Assembly (NCBI GenBank): GCA_922989275.2
Contig: OV277871.1
Location: 63,075,848 to 63,139,847 of the forward strand
Source: Gari tellinella
Taxonomy: Eukaryota; Mollusca; Bivalvia; Cardiida; Psammobiidae
Direction of reading: 5' to 3'
DNA: 64,000 nt
Numbering within the stretch: the stretch's first letter is position 1; the number at the start of each line of letters is the position of its first letter. The notes beneath the pieces are model-generated. The model was given only the letters and a program-made list of their open reading frames with translations, was not told where the DNA came from and searched no databases. The position numbers and the translations under genes are program-made. Below are positions 39,537 to 51,529 of this stretch, piece by piece.

Positions 39537-41624
39537 CAAGGGCCACCATGGCCCTAAATCGCTCACCTGGTACACAATGTAAAACTTGTCCTATAGTGAC
39601 TTAGATTACGACTGGATCAACATGACCCACTATCAACCTTTAGAGTGTTAACAAAATGTTTCTATAATTTGACCTAGTGACAAAGTTTTTGACCAGACAC
39701 AATCAACATTTGATTTTGACCTAGATTTGATGTAGGCAAATATTCTGACAATATTTATACCCCCACAAACAGAGTTTGAGGGGGGTATACTGGAATCAGC
39801 CTGTCGGTCGGTTGGCCGTTGGTCGGTCGGTCTGTCTGCAAAATCTTGTACTTTCAACTCCTCCTTCAGTTTCAACCCGATTCATTTGATACTTGACATA
39901 GATGTTACTCAGGTGTAGTAGATTTGCAAGACACAAATTTCAGGTCTCTGTGACCTTGACCTTTGGCCTTGAAATTGGCAGGCAAAATCTTGTACTTTCA
40001 ACTCCTCTTTCAGTTTCAACCCGATTCATTTGATACTTGGCATAAATGTTACTCAGGTGTACTAGATGTGCAAGACACAAATTTCAGGTCTCTGTGACCT
40101 TGACCTTTGGCCTTAAATTTGGTCTTGAAATTGGCAGGCAAAATCTTGTACTTTCAACTCCTCCTTCAGTTTCAACCCGATTCATTTGATACTTGGCATA
40201 GATGTTACTCAGGTGTAGTAGATGTGCAAGACACAAATTTCAGGTCTCTGTGACCTTGACCTTTGGCCTTGAAATTGGTAGGCAAAATCTTGTACTTTCA
40301 ACTCCTCTTTCAGTTTCAACCCGATTCATTTGATACTTGGCATAAATGTTACTCAGGTGTACTAGATGTGCAAGACACAAATTTCAGGTCTCTGTGATCT
40401 TGACCTTTGGCCTTAAATTTGGTCTTGAAATTGGCAGGCAAAATCTTGTACTTTCAACTCCTCTTTCAGTTTCAACCCGATTCATTTGATACTTGGCATA
40501 GATGTTACTCAGGTGTAGTAGATGTGCAAGACACAAATTTCAGGTCTCTGTGACCTTGACCTTTGTCATTTAAAATGGTCTTGAAATTGGCAGGCAAAAT
40601 CTTGTACTTAACTCCTCCTTCACTTTCACCCTTATTCACTTGATACTTTCCATAAATGTTACTAAGGAGTAGTAGATGTGCAAGACACACATTTATAATC
40701 TCTGTGACCTTGATCTTTGGCCTTGAAATTGGCAGGCAAAATCTTGTACGGCGAACTCCTTCACTTTCAACCTGATATACTTGATACTTGCCATAAATTT
40801 TCCAAGTTTTTATGATGGTGGCAGCACCCTGCCATTGTCAAACCTCATTGAAAACGTCTGCAGAGTGTGACAGAGTGCTGCATAGTGGGGGTATTTATCA
40901 CCTTTAGTGATAGCCGTTCTAGTTCATTCAGATCTAGTGAGATTTGTAGCTTCATGAATGTTAAGCTGTTTTTCTATGATTTGACCTAGTGACCTAGTTT
41001 TTTACCAGACATGACCCACATTCAAACTTGACCTAGATATCAATGAGGCAAACATTTTGACCAAGTTTCATTAAGATCCAATGAAATTTGTAGCTTCTAG
41101 AGTGTTAACAAGGTTTTTTGATGATTTGACCTAGTGACCTAGTTTTTAACCAGACATGACCCACATTCGAACTTGACCTAGATATCAATTAGACAAACAT
41201 TCTGACCAAGTTACATGAAGATCCATGAGATTTGTATAGCCTCTAGAGTGTTAACAAGGTTTTTTGATGATTTGACCTAGTGACCTAGTTTTTGACTGGA
41301 CATGACCCACATTCGAACTTGACCTAGATATCAATGAGGCAAACATTGTGACCAAGTTTCATGAAGATCAAATGAAATTTGTAGCCGCTAGAGTGTTAAC
41401 AAGGTTTTTTCGATGATTTGACCTAGTGACCTAGTTTTTGACCTGACATGACCAATATTCGAACTTGACGTAGATTTCATGGAGGCAAACATTGTGACCA
41501 AGTTTCATTAAGATCAAATGAAATTTGTAGAGGCTAGAGTGTTAATGAACAATTGTGGACGTACGACGGACATCCAGCGATCCTAATAGCTCACCTTGGC
41601 ACTTCGTGCCAGGTGAGCTAAAAA
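39537..41624 (-). mobile_element. Minus-strand AGCTC-hairpin element, split by a second element
   Basis: Read on the minus strand it starts AGCTCACCTGGCACGAAG and ends AGCGATTTAGGGCCATGG, TGGCCCTTGTT, like 30593-31672. Its ~144 bp core units (GACCTAGTGACCTAGTTTTT in plus reading) are at 40940-41560. The other element occupies 39772-40923. The whole insertion splits a TTAA MITE between GAAGAAA and TTCCATT. Confidence 0.8.
39772..40923 (+). mobile_element. TACCCCC-hairpin element with ~150 bp tandem units, nested
   Basis: Start TACCCCCACAAACAGAG with the partner TTTGAGGGGGGTA. End GGGGGTATTTATCACC, TTTAGTGATAGCCGTTCTAG. Seven core units repeat AAAATCTTGTACTTTCAACT, CGATTCATTTGATACTTGGC and CTGTGACCTTGACCTTTGGC. 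The CTAG end is Helitron-like (inference). Confidence 0.75.
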
Positions 41625-41884
41625 GTTCCATTTCTGCTTACTTTTAACCTGCTTCAAGACGTCACCTGTCTTCAAAACTAGAAACAGGATAATGGAATAA
41701 AGGATTGTTTTAGCATTCGTAAGTGCATTATTATTACTACAATCTGTAATAGGTACAATACTTTCTGGGAAAAGAATAGTGTGTTCTCCACAGAATCAAT
41801 ATCCTCTAACAGCTGAATTAGTCTAGCTGTTGAGGACCTGATGCTGTCTCTTCCTTTCTTTCTCTTTTTCTCTATATACTGCTA

Positions 41885-42095
41885 CACGCCCCTTTCGGAT
41901 ATTGCGAGCAGGGACACTTTTTAGGTGCACCAATGGGACTGTACCCGGCCGGTCACTTTATCCTGACACCGACGAACCAGTTGTAATGCTAACCCGAAAT
42001 CCTGAGTGCCAAGGAGGGAAGCCATTACTACCAATTTTTAAGTCTTTGGTTTGACCCGGCCGGGGATTGAACCCACAACCTTCCGCTCTACAATG
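41885..42095 (-). mobile_element. tRNA-derived SINE-like sequence
   Basis: The plus strand has CCGGGGATTGAACCCACAAC, the complement of a tRNA B-box, next to GACCCGGCCGG and a body with CACTTTTTAGGTGCACC and GACTGTACCCGGCC. Orientation is read as minus. Exact family not assigned. Confidence 0.5.
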
Positions 42096-42724
42096 TTCTT
42101 CCACCTCCATGTTGAAGAGCATCCTCACATGTCTACATATTTCTCATGGACATGCATTGTTATGCTCTTACAAAGAGCCATTTGTTACATAACCTTTCTC
42201 AAACTATTAGCATATTTTGGTTACGTGCATGGTGTACATGTATATGGAAACAGGGAAGACCCAGATCAGAAAGCTCCTGAAGTAGCTGTATGTATGATCA
42301 GGGTCTGCATTGTTTTCTGTCCGACAGGAGTCTGCACTCCTTCCTGGGGGAACTTATCCTAATTTTATTTGCCAATATTGTAGCTCATTTTATTTGCCAA
42401 TATTGTAGCTCAGATGATACATTTTCTTGGTTGACCTTTACTCTTTAGTGTGTTTCGCCTGAAATTAGTTAAAACATTAGAAAATGTATGGAATTTCTTG
42501 CTGTTTAGACATTTGCATGACATAAATAAAAGGTCCAGCAACCGAAAATAACCAGGGAAGCAAATATAGAAGGTCAGTGTAATTATTTTAGTTTACAATT
42601 ACACCTGTAATAGGAAGCAGAAGCATATGATTATGCCTTTACAATCCTAATGTGTTTTATTTTCTGGCTCAGATAGTTTAAAATAAGATAATGTTTGAAC
42701 CTATATCCATGGTTATAAAGAGTT

Positions 42725-42836
42725 TGAGTGGAGTCTGAGATCGTTCTCAACCATTCGATTGTTCAGATTTGTTTTGCTCAAATCTGACTAACCAAATGCT
42801 TGAGAACAAATCTCAGATTCAACTCAAGTTGTTTAT
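42725..42836. repeat. Imperfect hairpin
   Basis: TGAGTGGAGTCTGAGATCG, TTCTCAA and CAGATTTGTTTTGCTCAAAT fold with TTGAGAACAAATCTCAGATT. Arms ~50 nt with mismatches. Confidence 0.6.
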
Positions 42837-43030
42837 TATTAATATAACATTGGACCCGGGTAAAAAGCATAAATATTATGTAAAATAAGACTTTATAATT
42901 ATGAGAGTGAGCAAAATAATCGTTTTTAACATTTTCTGCTTTATTTCTCACCAAACCATAAGTTGGGTCTACATGTTGACATTGAGACAATTCTAATAAG
43001 TTTTCACATGATAGATTTTTTGCACATGAC

Positions 43031-43215
43031 ATGAGGAAGTTTGGATTTGATTTACTGGACTGCTATACTAGGAGTTGCGAGTTCAATCCCGTGCCAGCCC
43101 AAGTCCTTCGGATGAGACTTTATAAACTGAGGACTGATGTAACAGCGTTTTACACTGAGCATCTAAAAGAACAAGAGAGTTCTTTTGATAATTGTAGTAG
43201 GGCAGCACGCCCGGG
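43031..43215 (+). mobile_element. tRNA-derived SINE-like sequence
   Basis: AGGAGTTGCGAGTTCAATCCC resembles a B-box region, followed by a body (GGATGAGACTTTATAAACTG, CAGCGTTTTACACTGAGC) and AGTAGGGCAGCACGCCCGGG. The ATGCCCCC element (43221-43490) starts directly after it. Confidence 0.5.
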
Positions 43216-43220
43216 TTTTT

Positions 43221-43490
43221 ATGCCCCCGGCATCGACAGATGCGGGAGCATATAGTAATCGTCCTGTCCGTCCGTTCGTAACCAGGTTAAGTAGATTTTA
43301 CCATTTCGTCTAGCATCAACACTACTTACTACAATGCTTCAATACTTAAACAGTTATTGCCACTGACCATTACCAACTGACCCATATTACCCAAGCTCAG
43401 GTTGACCTAATTTGGTCTTAGAAAAAAATCAAAATATACTGTCAAGGATGCCACCGGGGGCATAAGCGTTTATTGAACACGCAGTCTTGT
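43221..43490 (+). mobile_element. ATGCCCCC-hairpin element, single-unit copy
   Basis: Start ATGCCCCCGGCATCGACAG, end GGGGGCATAAGCGTTTATTG, ACACGCAGTCTTGT. One internal unit only. Confidence 0.8.
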
Positions 43491-43771
43491 TTGTATTTGC
43501 TCCCCTCTCTCTGGGGCATCCAATTAGCGCATAGATGGCTGGAAAGGATGTTAACAAATTAAATCGATTTACCCGTCTTATTTAGAACTATTGTAGTAAT
43601 TTTAATATGTTGTAATATGATATGTTGGTTTTACAGCACTACCACACGGTACTTGTCATATGGTGACAAAGTATATGTATGTAGTGACTGGGGGCTGAAG
43701 TACATGATTTTGATCCAGAGTGTCCATGTGAATGAATGTGGGGTATGGTTGCACTCTGCTTGCAATTTCAT

Positions 43772-43964
43772 GAGGGCTTCAGACAAGAGGAGTATAATTT
43801 CAAAAAACTAAAATCTGAATGTCAGATTGTCTGCATTCAATCCTACGGCGTGAATACTCATTTGAATTGTCTCTTTGAGACGATTCTAATGTGTAGTTAC
43901 ACCATAGGATTTGATGCGGAAATGACAGATTAGTTCAATTTTCTTCCTCTTATCTGGAGCTCTG
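43772..43964. mobile_element. CAGGGCTCC MITE, diverged ends
   Basis: GAGGGCTTCAGACAAGAGG at the left and CTCTTATCTGGAGCTCTG at the right. The palindrome TTTGAATTGTCTCTTTGAG, ACGATTCTAATG is kept. Confidence 0.7.
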
Positions 43965-43982
43965 TAATAATTATGCAATATC

Positions 43983-44184
43983 TTAACCCATTACCCCATA
44001 AATACGCCTTTAATTTATTCCTCTACAGAAGAATATAGTTCCAATTTATACAGTCATGAATAGGTACCATAAGAAATAGTTTCTGTATCTTAACAAATTG
44101 TAGCTTAAAGCAGGTTGAAAGTAACCTGTTATAAGTGGTCATCTGTCTTCAAAACAAGAAACTGGCTATGGGGAAATGAGTTAA
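43983..44184. mobile_element. TTAA MITE lacking its hairpin centre
   Basis: TTAACCCATTACCCCATAAA at the left, CTATGGGGAAATGAGTTAA at the right, TTAA at both ends. The hairpin is reduced to AAGCAGGTTGAAAGTAACCT. Confidence 0.8.
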
Positions 44185-44251
44185 ACGTAATGTTTGAAAA
44201 CTCTCATACAAACTTGTATTAGTAAACAATCTGTATTCAAGATACATTGGT

Positions 44252-44477
44252 CACTGGGGGCCCCAAACTACGTCTTATCATCAAATGTTTTGCTACGACA
44301 ACTTATAAAAGGTTTTATAATAGATTTGTATTCCTACAAAGTCAGTGTATATACCGTGAAATGTTTTGCTACGAAAACAAAGTTGCCTTCATAGGAATAC
44401 AAATCTGTTATAATACCCATGTAAGTTGTCGTAGCAAAGCATTTGACGATAATACCTAAAGTAGCTGGCCCCCAGTG
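44252..44477. mobile_element. Fold-back MITE with CACTGGGGGCC ends
   Basis: CACTGGGGGCC at the left and GGCCCCCAGTG at the right, with ~90 bp arms (TTTTGCTACGACAACTTA, TAATAGATTTGTATTCCT and inverses). TTGGT flanks both sides (44247-44251, 44478-44482), a probable 5 bp target duplication. No coding capacity. Confidence 0.85.
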
Positions 44478-44648
44478 TTGGTAGTCCTTAGCACAGATGA
44501 CTGCTAAATGCCAAACAAAAATAAATGTAGAAAGCTCATATAGGAGCTTTTTCTGATGACTTTTGTCCTGCATTAAGCAGTAACCTGCATTAAAACTACC
44601 AATGTTTTTATTCAGCGATTACAAAAATGTATTTCTTGTTGTACAGCA

Positions 44649-44845
44649 TTAACTCATTCACCCCTGAAACTTTAATGAACTATTCCAATTTGAGTCTAGC
44701 CCACATTTGACTATTTAGGGTTGATTTTAATATATTTCAAAAATAACAAACAGTGCAGACCCTGTAGGACATGTGTACCCTTTACAGGTACACTGTTTGC
44801 TAATGACTAGTATACTTGTCGCTAGGGTTGAATGTGTTGAAGCAT
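44649..44845. mobile_element. Decayed TTAA element of the GTGAAGACCC type
   Basis: TTAACTCATTCACCCCTGAA at the left, AACAGTGCAGACCCTG remaining from the hairpin, TACTTGTCGCTAGGGTTGAA at the right. Confidence 0.6.
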
Positions 44846-44996
44846 TGAACCCTAGCAACATGTATACTCATCATTTACAAAATAATATACCTGTGAAGAA
44901 TACACTTGTCCAATCATCTAATCAGGTTTTACACTCTTTACCATTTTGCAATAAAGTTAAAATGAAACATACAATTGGAATTATGCATTAAAAGTT

Positions 44997-45084
44997 TCAG
45001 AGGTGAATGAGTTGATATATTTGTGTATGTATTTGCCACCATCAGAGGTGAATGAGTTGATATATTTGTGTATGTATTTGCCAC
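44997..45084. repeat. 44 bp tandem duplication
   Basis: CAGAGGTGAATGAGTTGATA and TTTGTGTATGTATTTGCCAC occur twice in a row. Confidence 0.85.
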
Positions 45085-45175
45085 CATGGCATTAAATGTA
45101 ACATTAGTAACTGGAGTAACCAATAAAATGAGCTGCATCAGTACAGAGACTACTTTAAATTGTAAACAGTTTCGA

Positions 45176-45366
45176 TACAGTAAATCCTCTCTGGTATGGC
45201 CATTAAAAAAGAATGCTAGGATAGCTTAAAGCAGTCAACCTAAAACAGAAAGCTCCTAAAGTTAGGAGCTTTCTGTTTTACATTCACCTTGCTTTAAGCA
45301 GTCATCTGCCTTTAAACACAAGCTAATTAACACAATTTAGTGGTTGTAATAGTCGGTTTTACTGTA
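45176..45366. mobile_element. Complete TA-flanked MITE (TACAGTAAATCCTCTCT)
   Basis: TACAGTAAATCCTCTCT at the left, GTCGGTTTTACTGTA at the right, with the core hairpin AAACAGAAAGCTCCTAAAG, TTAGGAGCTTTCTGTTTTAC. It is the undisturbed reference for 1046-1701. Confidence 0.85.
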
Positions 45367-45650
45367 CATCTTTCCAAATCAGTTCTACCATGAACCTAAA
45401 ATGCCAGAATAGTAGTTCAATGTGCTGCTATGCAGGCTACACTGTTTGCAACATGTAAACTATATTCTTGTGATGAGGCTCAAGTATATACCTGTATTTA
45501 ACGTGTTCATTCCTTTATTTCAACACCTTTACATCCTGCAATTCAGTCTAACTTTGCCCTCTACCGACCATATTATTGGGCGGATCAAAATTGAAATCTG
45601 ACTGGTTGGTTTCTTCTAGATATTGGGCATAGTTCATGTTGCCATCAAAA

Positions 45651-46856
45651 CAAGAGGCCCATGCGGGCCTAAATATCGCTCACCTGGAAAAACCAGCACA
45701 AGGGTCACATGACCCATGGGGTGGGATCATTTTTTACCCCAGAGACAAAAATCTTGTTGATGAACTTGAAAATTAAGTGTGCTGTCAAATATTTTCTACA
45801 TGGATGGTTTCAGACAGGAAGACTTTTCATTGAAAAAAAAAAATATTTTTAGCTAATATGACCCAGATATATGCAACAGACCCAACCATTTCAGCAATAT
45901 TGGTAAAGAACATCTAAAAGTGTCACTATGCTAAATATCAAAGCTCTTGCCATAGTAGTTTCAGAGAAGAATATTTCACTACATAACTCTATGTAAAACT
46001 GCGACCCCTTGGCAGTTTTAACCCAAGGGGCATCATTTGAACAAACTTGATAGAGGACCTGTAGATGATGCTTTGTGCCAAATATGTAAGCTCAGGGTAC
46101 TGTGGTTTCAGACAAGAAGATTTCTTTAAAAGATTTCATTGAAAAAAATCTATTTTTAGCTCCTGTGACCTAGATATGCAATGGACCGGAACCATATTTA
46201 CAATATTGTTTAAGGGCTTCTAGAAGTGTCATCATGCCAAATATCAAAGCTCTGGTCATATTGGTTTCAGAGATAAAGATGTTTGAAGATTTCACTATAT
46301 AACTATATGTAAAATTACGACCCCCAGGGCGGGTTCGTTTTTTAACCCAGGGACATAATTTGAACAATCTTGATAGAGGACCTTAAGACAATGCTTTGTG
46401 CCAAATATCTAAGCTCAGGGTTCTACGGTTTCAGACAAGAAGATTTTTTAAGTTTTCATTGAAAAAATCTATTTTTAGCTCGTGTGACCTAGATATGCAA
46501 CGGACCGAAAATGTTTGAACAACTTTGAAAGAGGACCATATAAGGATCATACAGGCCAAGTTTGGTAAAAATCCATCCAGTAGTTTCGTCGGAGATGTCG
46601 TTTAAAGAAATTGTTGACGACGAACGGACGTTCTCACAGTTGGGACTTTTGTTGGGTATTTTTTTTGTTTAAAAGTACACAACAGTACACAAAAATACCC
46701 AAGAATAACAATAGGGCAATCACGGAATGAATCGAATCTATTGTTCTCCCTAAACAACAAAGGACCTTTCGTGCGCTCGCACTGACGGACGAACGACGAC
46801 GGACAGAGGACGATCAAAATAGCTCACCTTGGCACTACGTGCCAGGTGAGCTTAAA
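45651..46856 (-). mobile_element. Minus-strand AGCTC-hairpin element
   Basis: Read on the minus strand: start AGCTCACCTGGCACGTAG with its hairpin, end GGTGAGCGATATTTAGGC, CGCATGGGCCTCTTGTT. About two to three internal units (TGCCAAATATCAAAGCTC, GTTTCAGACAAGAAGATT in plus reading). Confidence 0.8.
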
Positions 46857-46992
46857 ACCATTCCCCACCACACACTTCTTCGGACGCCTTTTTAAGCTCA
46901 ACTCAACAGTATGTATCAGATCAAGTTTTGTACCGTACATTGATTTCAGAGAAGTTTGCATTTGATGATAGACAGAGGGACGAGCAGATTTG

Positions 46993-47290
46993 ATTTATGA
47001 TTTTACGTTGCTTTTACAGTATTTCAGTCATATCGCTGCGATGTCCAGCTTATTACAGGTGGTGGATAAAGACCCCAGAAGCCTTTTATGTACTGTTGCT
47101 GAAACAAATCGGCAACTGGGTAGAACCACCGACCTTCCGCAAGCCAGCTGGAAGGCTTACCCACATGAAAAATCCGAATGACCCTAGGGGTATCACAAAA
47201 GATCACCTCGAGTTCTTGCTGGCTAAAGATACAGATGCCTGTGTGCCAAATCTACAGTATTGGAATGGAAATCCTAAAATAAGACCGTAT
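46993..47290 (+). mobile_element. SINE-like repeat (GGGTAGAACCACC module)
   Basis: TTTCAGTCATATCGCTGCG, ATCGGCAACTGGGTAGAACC and CCGACCTTCCGCAAGCCAGC recur at 56392-56672, where a tRNA-like end is also present. Here the tRNA-like part is absent or truncated. It gives a 98-codon open frame that I do not regard as a gene. Confidence 0.6.
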
Positions 47291-47309
47291 TAAATAAACA
47301 CTTACTATG

Positions 47310-47417
47310 CAGGGCTCCAGATAAAGTGAGTACTTCAAGTGGCACCATAGGATTTGGTGCCGATATGAGTGAGAAAATGTTGGATTTGATCAATTTACTA
47401 CCTCTTATTTGAAGCCA
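47310..47417. mobile_element. CAGGGCTCC MITE, internally deleted
   Basis: CAGGGCTCCAGATAAAGTG at the left, CTACCTCTTATTTGAAGCC at the right. Only one side of the palindrome remains. Confidence 0.7.
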
Positions 47418-47429
47418 CGACTTATACCT

Positions 47430-47637
47430 CCGGTGGCATTCTTGGCAATATATTCTGAATATTTTTAAAGCCCAAATTAGTTCTAGGTTAAATTGAGGTT
47501 GGGTAATATGCATAAATTGGGTTATGATTTGAGTGAGCCGTGTTGATGGTAGGCAAAACAGTAAATCTATTTAACCTATTACAGACAGAAGGACTATCAC
47601 TATATGCCTCTGCATCTACAGATGCTGGGGGCATAAA
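47430..47637 (-). mobile_element. Minus-strand ATGCCCCC-hairpin element fragment
   Basis: The minus strand starts ATGCCCCCAGCATCTGTAG with a short hairpin. The body is degraded. It abuts the AGCTC element starting at 47639. Confidence 0.6.
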
Positions 47638-48238
47638 ACAAGAGGGCCAGAATGGCCCTTGATCGCTCACCTGACCATGGTGACACTAGGATGGGTCGCG
47701 TGATTTCGGAAAAGATTTTTAAAAGGTGACCCCCAGGGCGGGGCCAATTTTGACCCCAGGGGCAAAATTTGAACAACTAAGATAGAGGACCTGTAGACGA
47801 TGATATGTGCAAAATATCTAAACGCAGTGTACTATGGTTTCAGACAAGAAGATTTTTGAAATTTTAATTGGAAAAAATCTATTTTAAGCTTCGGTGACCC
47901 AGATATGCAACAGACCAGAACCAATTCATCCATATATGTGAAGGACCTCTAAAAGTTACATCATGCCAAATATCAAAGCTCTGGCCATATTGGTTTCTGA
48001 GTAAAAGATGTTTGACCATATCCCTATGCAACTCTATGTAAAACGGTGACCTCCGGGGCGGGGCCAATTTTGACCCCAGGGACAAAATTTGAACAACTTT
48101 GATAGAGGGCCTGTAGACTATGCTATGTGCAAAATATCTAAACTCAGTGTACTATGGTTTCAGACAAGAAGATTTTTTAAGTTTTCATTGAAAAAATCTA
48201 TTTTTAGCTCCGGTGACCCAGATATGCAACAGACCATA

Positions 48239-51200
48239 GGCCTGCTGCACAGTAAAATGCCCAATTGAGTTAGCATCAATGTCAAAAATTAAAGTTGCTT
48301 ATTTCTAATATGTTTCTGCAGATTATTGTAGCATCATATGTCCTCTACATTGGACAACATTCAGATATATAAGTTTATTTCGGGTTTTCTAGAAATTCAA
48401 TGTTTTGTTCGGCTTTTAGGCAGTGTGACGGACATTACATAAACATGTTCATCATGCTTTAATGAGCTAATGCCTTTAAAACATAACATTGTTTTGTCAT
48501 TTAATCATTTTGTAGGCCTAGTCCTTTAAGCACAACTCAATATAAGTGGTGTATTGTGATATTTGAGAAAAATATTTCATCAACATTCTCAATTATTCTA
48601 GAATTTCGAAGGAATATTTTGTGTCAAATAATCTATACATGAGATTATTTGATTTTCTTTCAAATTCTTTCTTTCTGTGAGTCAGACATATATGATAGAT
48701 AAATGAATAATATATAAAACTGAATTTTATTCATTATATCCTTATACTAAGCCATACAAGCAAGTACATTTCAGTTGTGACGGACATTACATAAACATTG
48801 CTGTTATTGAATAACACATGAATATGAAGGAAAACTACCTAAAAAGCTATATTTTCTAAATTAAATGCATGTCCTTGTTTAACTGATCTGGTCTATAATA
48901 TCATTTGCATATATTGTACATAAAAACAATATACTCTGAGGTATTAAATTGTCTTAAATGCAAAAGAAATTGTTGTTGAAATTAATTTACACTTATAATC
49001 TTTAATCTTAGTACACTGACTCATTATTTAAACTTTAGTAGAAACTTTCTCTATTAGAAACCCCCTCTGTGGAAAGGGGACCCAGGGTATGTTATGCAAT
49101 CACCATCATAAATCAATTAATCCCTTTATCTGGCCAATTAATGGTGTCAGCCTGAGGCATTGTTATTGAAAATCTCCTTTGTGGGGACCTGGGTTAGGAC
49201 AGGAAGTCAGACTCCCCAGGGTGCCAGATTATGCTATCTTCATCATAAGGCACAGATCAAAGTTATTCATTTAAATGAGATAGGCATAAAGATCAGTAAA
49301 TTTGTCAATCTGGAAACAGTCATGACTTAGTAGATCCAGTGCTAAATATGTACATGAAGGTCTATTTACAATAAAACCATTTCATCCAACTATAACATTT
49401 TCATGAAAAGTGGTTGATACATCAGACAGAATCTGACAGGTGGATGCTTAGTGCAGTGGAAAGTAATGCAGCAAGCTCCTGTTGGAGCTTTCCTTGTCAC
49501 TTTCATACTGCAATAAGCTGCCACCTGCTTTAAAAGGAGTAATGTGCTTTTTGTGAATGCTCAGATGAAAAAATTTATGATGTTTGCGAAAGCATTTACT
49601 CAGGGGGCTTGAGCCTTGATGTTCCTGTAATGTCCCCCCCCCCCCCCCCCCCCCCCCCCCACCCTTCTATCAAATAATAGACCTTTTTTGTCAAAAAGGC
49701 CACAGTCAGTTAGGGTTTGTTAATAATTTTACATGTGATTTTATGTTTGTGAGATTCTATTTATCTTCAAGACTATTTTTTCTGACCAGAATGATGTTAT
49801 CACTGGATTTTGCATATCTTCAGAAACGTCCATGTAAATTATGAAAAAATCTTCAAAGTTACTTAAAATGAGAAAAAACTACGAAAAGGTGTTTATGGAC
49901 TGCAGTGTACATAACTTGCTTTGAAAGACTACAAAAACCAACAGAAAAATAAAAAACTATTTAGTAAAATAAAAGATTTTAATATATGTCTTTTGCGTAA
50001 TGTCCGTCCCCTTTATAGTGTAATGTCCGTCCCCTGTTATATGTGACTATAAAAAATCATCATGAGTGTCTTAGATTAGAACAAAACATATGATTTCAAT
50101 AAACCTGCAAGAGTTGGCATTTTAAATCAACTTTAGTTGCAGTTTCAGTGATTTCCAACTAGTTTTATATCATATACAACGAAAATGATTGAACACTTTT
50201 TGCCAACTCTGAGTTTCGAAATTCTTCAACAACGTTACAACAACAACAAAAAAGTTTATCACTGGTAATAAGCTTGGGTTTACTTTAAAGATAACTGTTT
50301 GTAGTGTATGTATGAAAAAACATATAAGTAAATAGACATTCTATCTTGTTATAAACTATTATTTATAAACATGTAATGCATAAGTTGTAATGTCCGCCCC
50401 CTGCTAGGCCTATCAATGAAAATTTGTTAAAAAAATATTTTTTTACAAAAAGGTAGTTTTAAAGGTTTTTTTTATCTTTTTACTTACTGAACATGATTCT
50501 ATACCCATGTATGCTTCCAAAAAGCCATAAATTAAACAAATATAAGAAACTTCATTTTTTTCACCTAGATGCAAACTGAATTTGCCCATTTACTGTGCAC
50601 AAGGCACCAGAGTGATAATATATAATATTTTGACTCTTTTTTTTATTTTTGATATATTTTACAATAATTCTTGTTAGAGGAATGCTAAATAGTGTGTACA
50701 GTAACACAAATGTAATTAGATAGCATTTTATTCAATGCACAAAATGTGACAAATTTTAGGGTGTGACGGACATTACATAAACATTACATTTTTGCTCATT
50801 TAAAGAAAAGTACTGCATTGTTGCTTTTGATACTTTGCTGTTTTAATATGATAGGTATACACATTCAGAATGTAAAGTCATAAATAATTTGATACATCCT
50901 TTCTAACTTTTACAGGGTGTGACGGACATTACGGAATTTCGACACAGACAAAAAATCAAAATTTCAATTTATCATAAAATTATCAAAAACTTGTATATCT
51001 TTCTAAATAGAAGTAATTTACTAAGTACTATAATATTGAGTGTGTTTAAAGCTTAAAAGCATTTTCTATGACACTATTATCTAAATATAATGATCATTGT
51101 CAAGCACAAAGGGTATGTCAAAATTCTGACCATTACATAGGGTGCTTTCTACATATTCGATAAAAACCATAATGAAAAATTGAATTCAACCTTATGTATC

Positions 51201-51529
51201 ATACATCAATTTAAAGGAAACAGAATTCTCTGTAAGTACAAATCCAAATAATAAAGGTATTGTTTCATATAATCAATAGGGACATGTTTAAAAAACATGA
51301 AAAATGTGATGCTAATGCATTACAGGTAAAAAATGTCATTTTTTGACCAATTATTTTGACCAAAATTTTTTTTGGGGAAAATTATCAATAGAATTTCATA
51401 TATAACCACTTGCAATATGTCATATCTATCAGGAAAACATAACTTTGTGTAATTATATGCATGTTAAAAGAGAATATGACCTAAAACATACATATTTTGT
51501 GAAATGGGCACATTACTGTGCAGCAGGCC
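48239..51529. mobile_element. 3.3 kb TIR element with repeated GACGGACATTAC motif
   Basis: The ends GGCCTGCTGCACAGTAA and TTACTGTGCAGCAGGCC are inverted repeats of ~25 bp with two mismatches. ACCATA is duplicated at 48233-48238 and 51530-51535, and the parallel units of the host element show the site without insert. GACGGACATTAC occurs forward at ~48428, 48781, 50765 and 50920, and inverted (GTAATGTCCGTCCCC) at 49997 and 50019, with variants at 49626 (GTAATGTCC plus a C tract) and 50387 (GTAATGTCCGCCCCC). No coding region of any length is present. A 6 bp duplication and these ends match no family that I can name with confidence. Confidence 0.85.
49634..49670. repeat. 37 bp poly-C tract
   Basis: An uninterrupted run of 37 C. 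It directly follows GTAATGTCC, so it looks like expansion of the C run that follows that motif elsewhere. The other strand is G-quadruplex-prone. Length is likely to vary or be assembly-sensitive. Confidence 0.9.

Noticed and set aside
46990..47293. 98-codon frame as a gene
   Set aside because: It coincides with a SINE-like repeat that recurs at 56392-56672 without an equivalent open frame.
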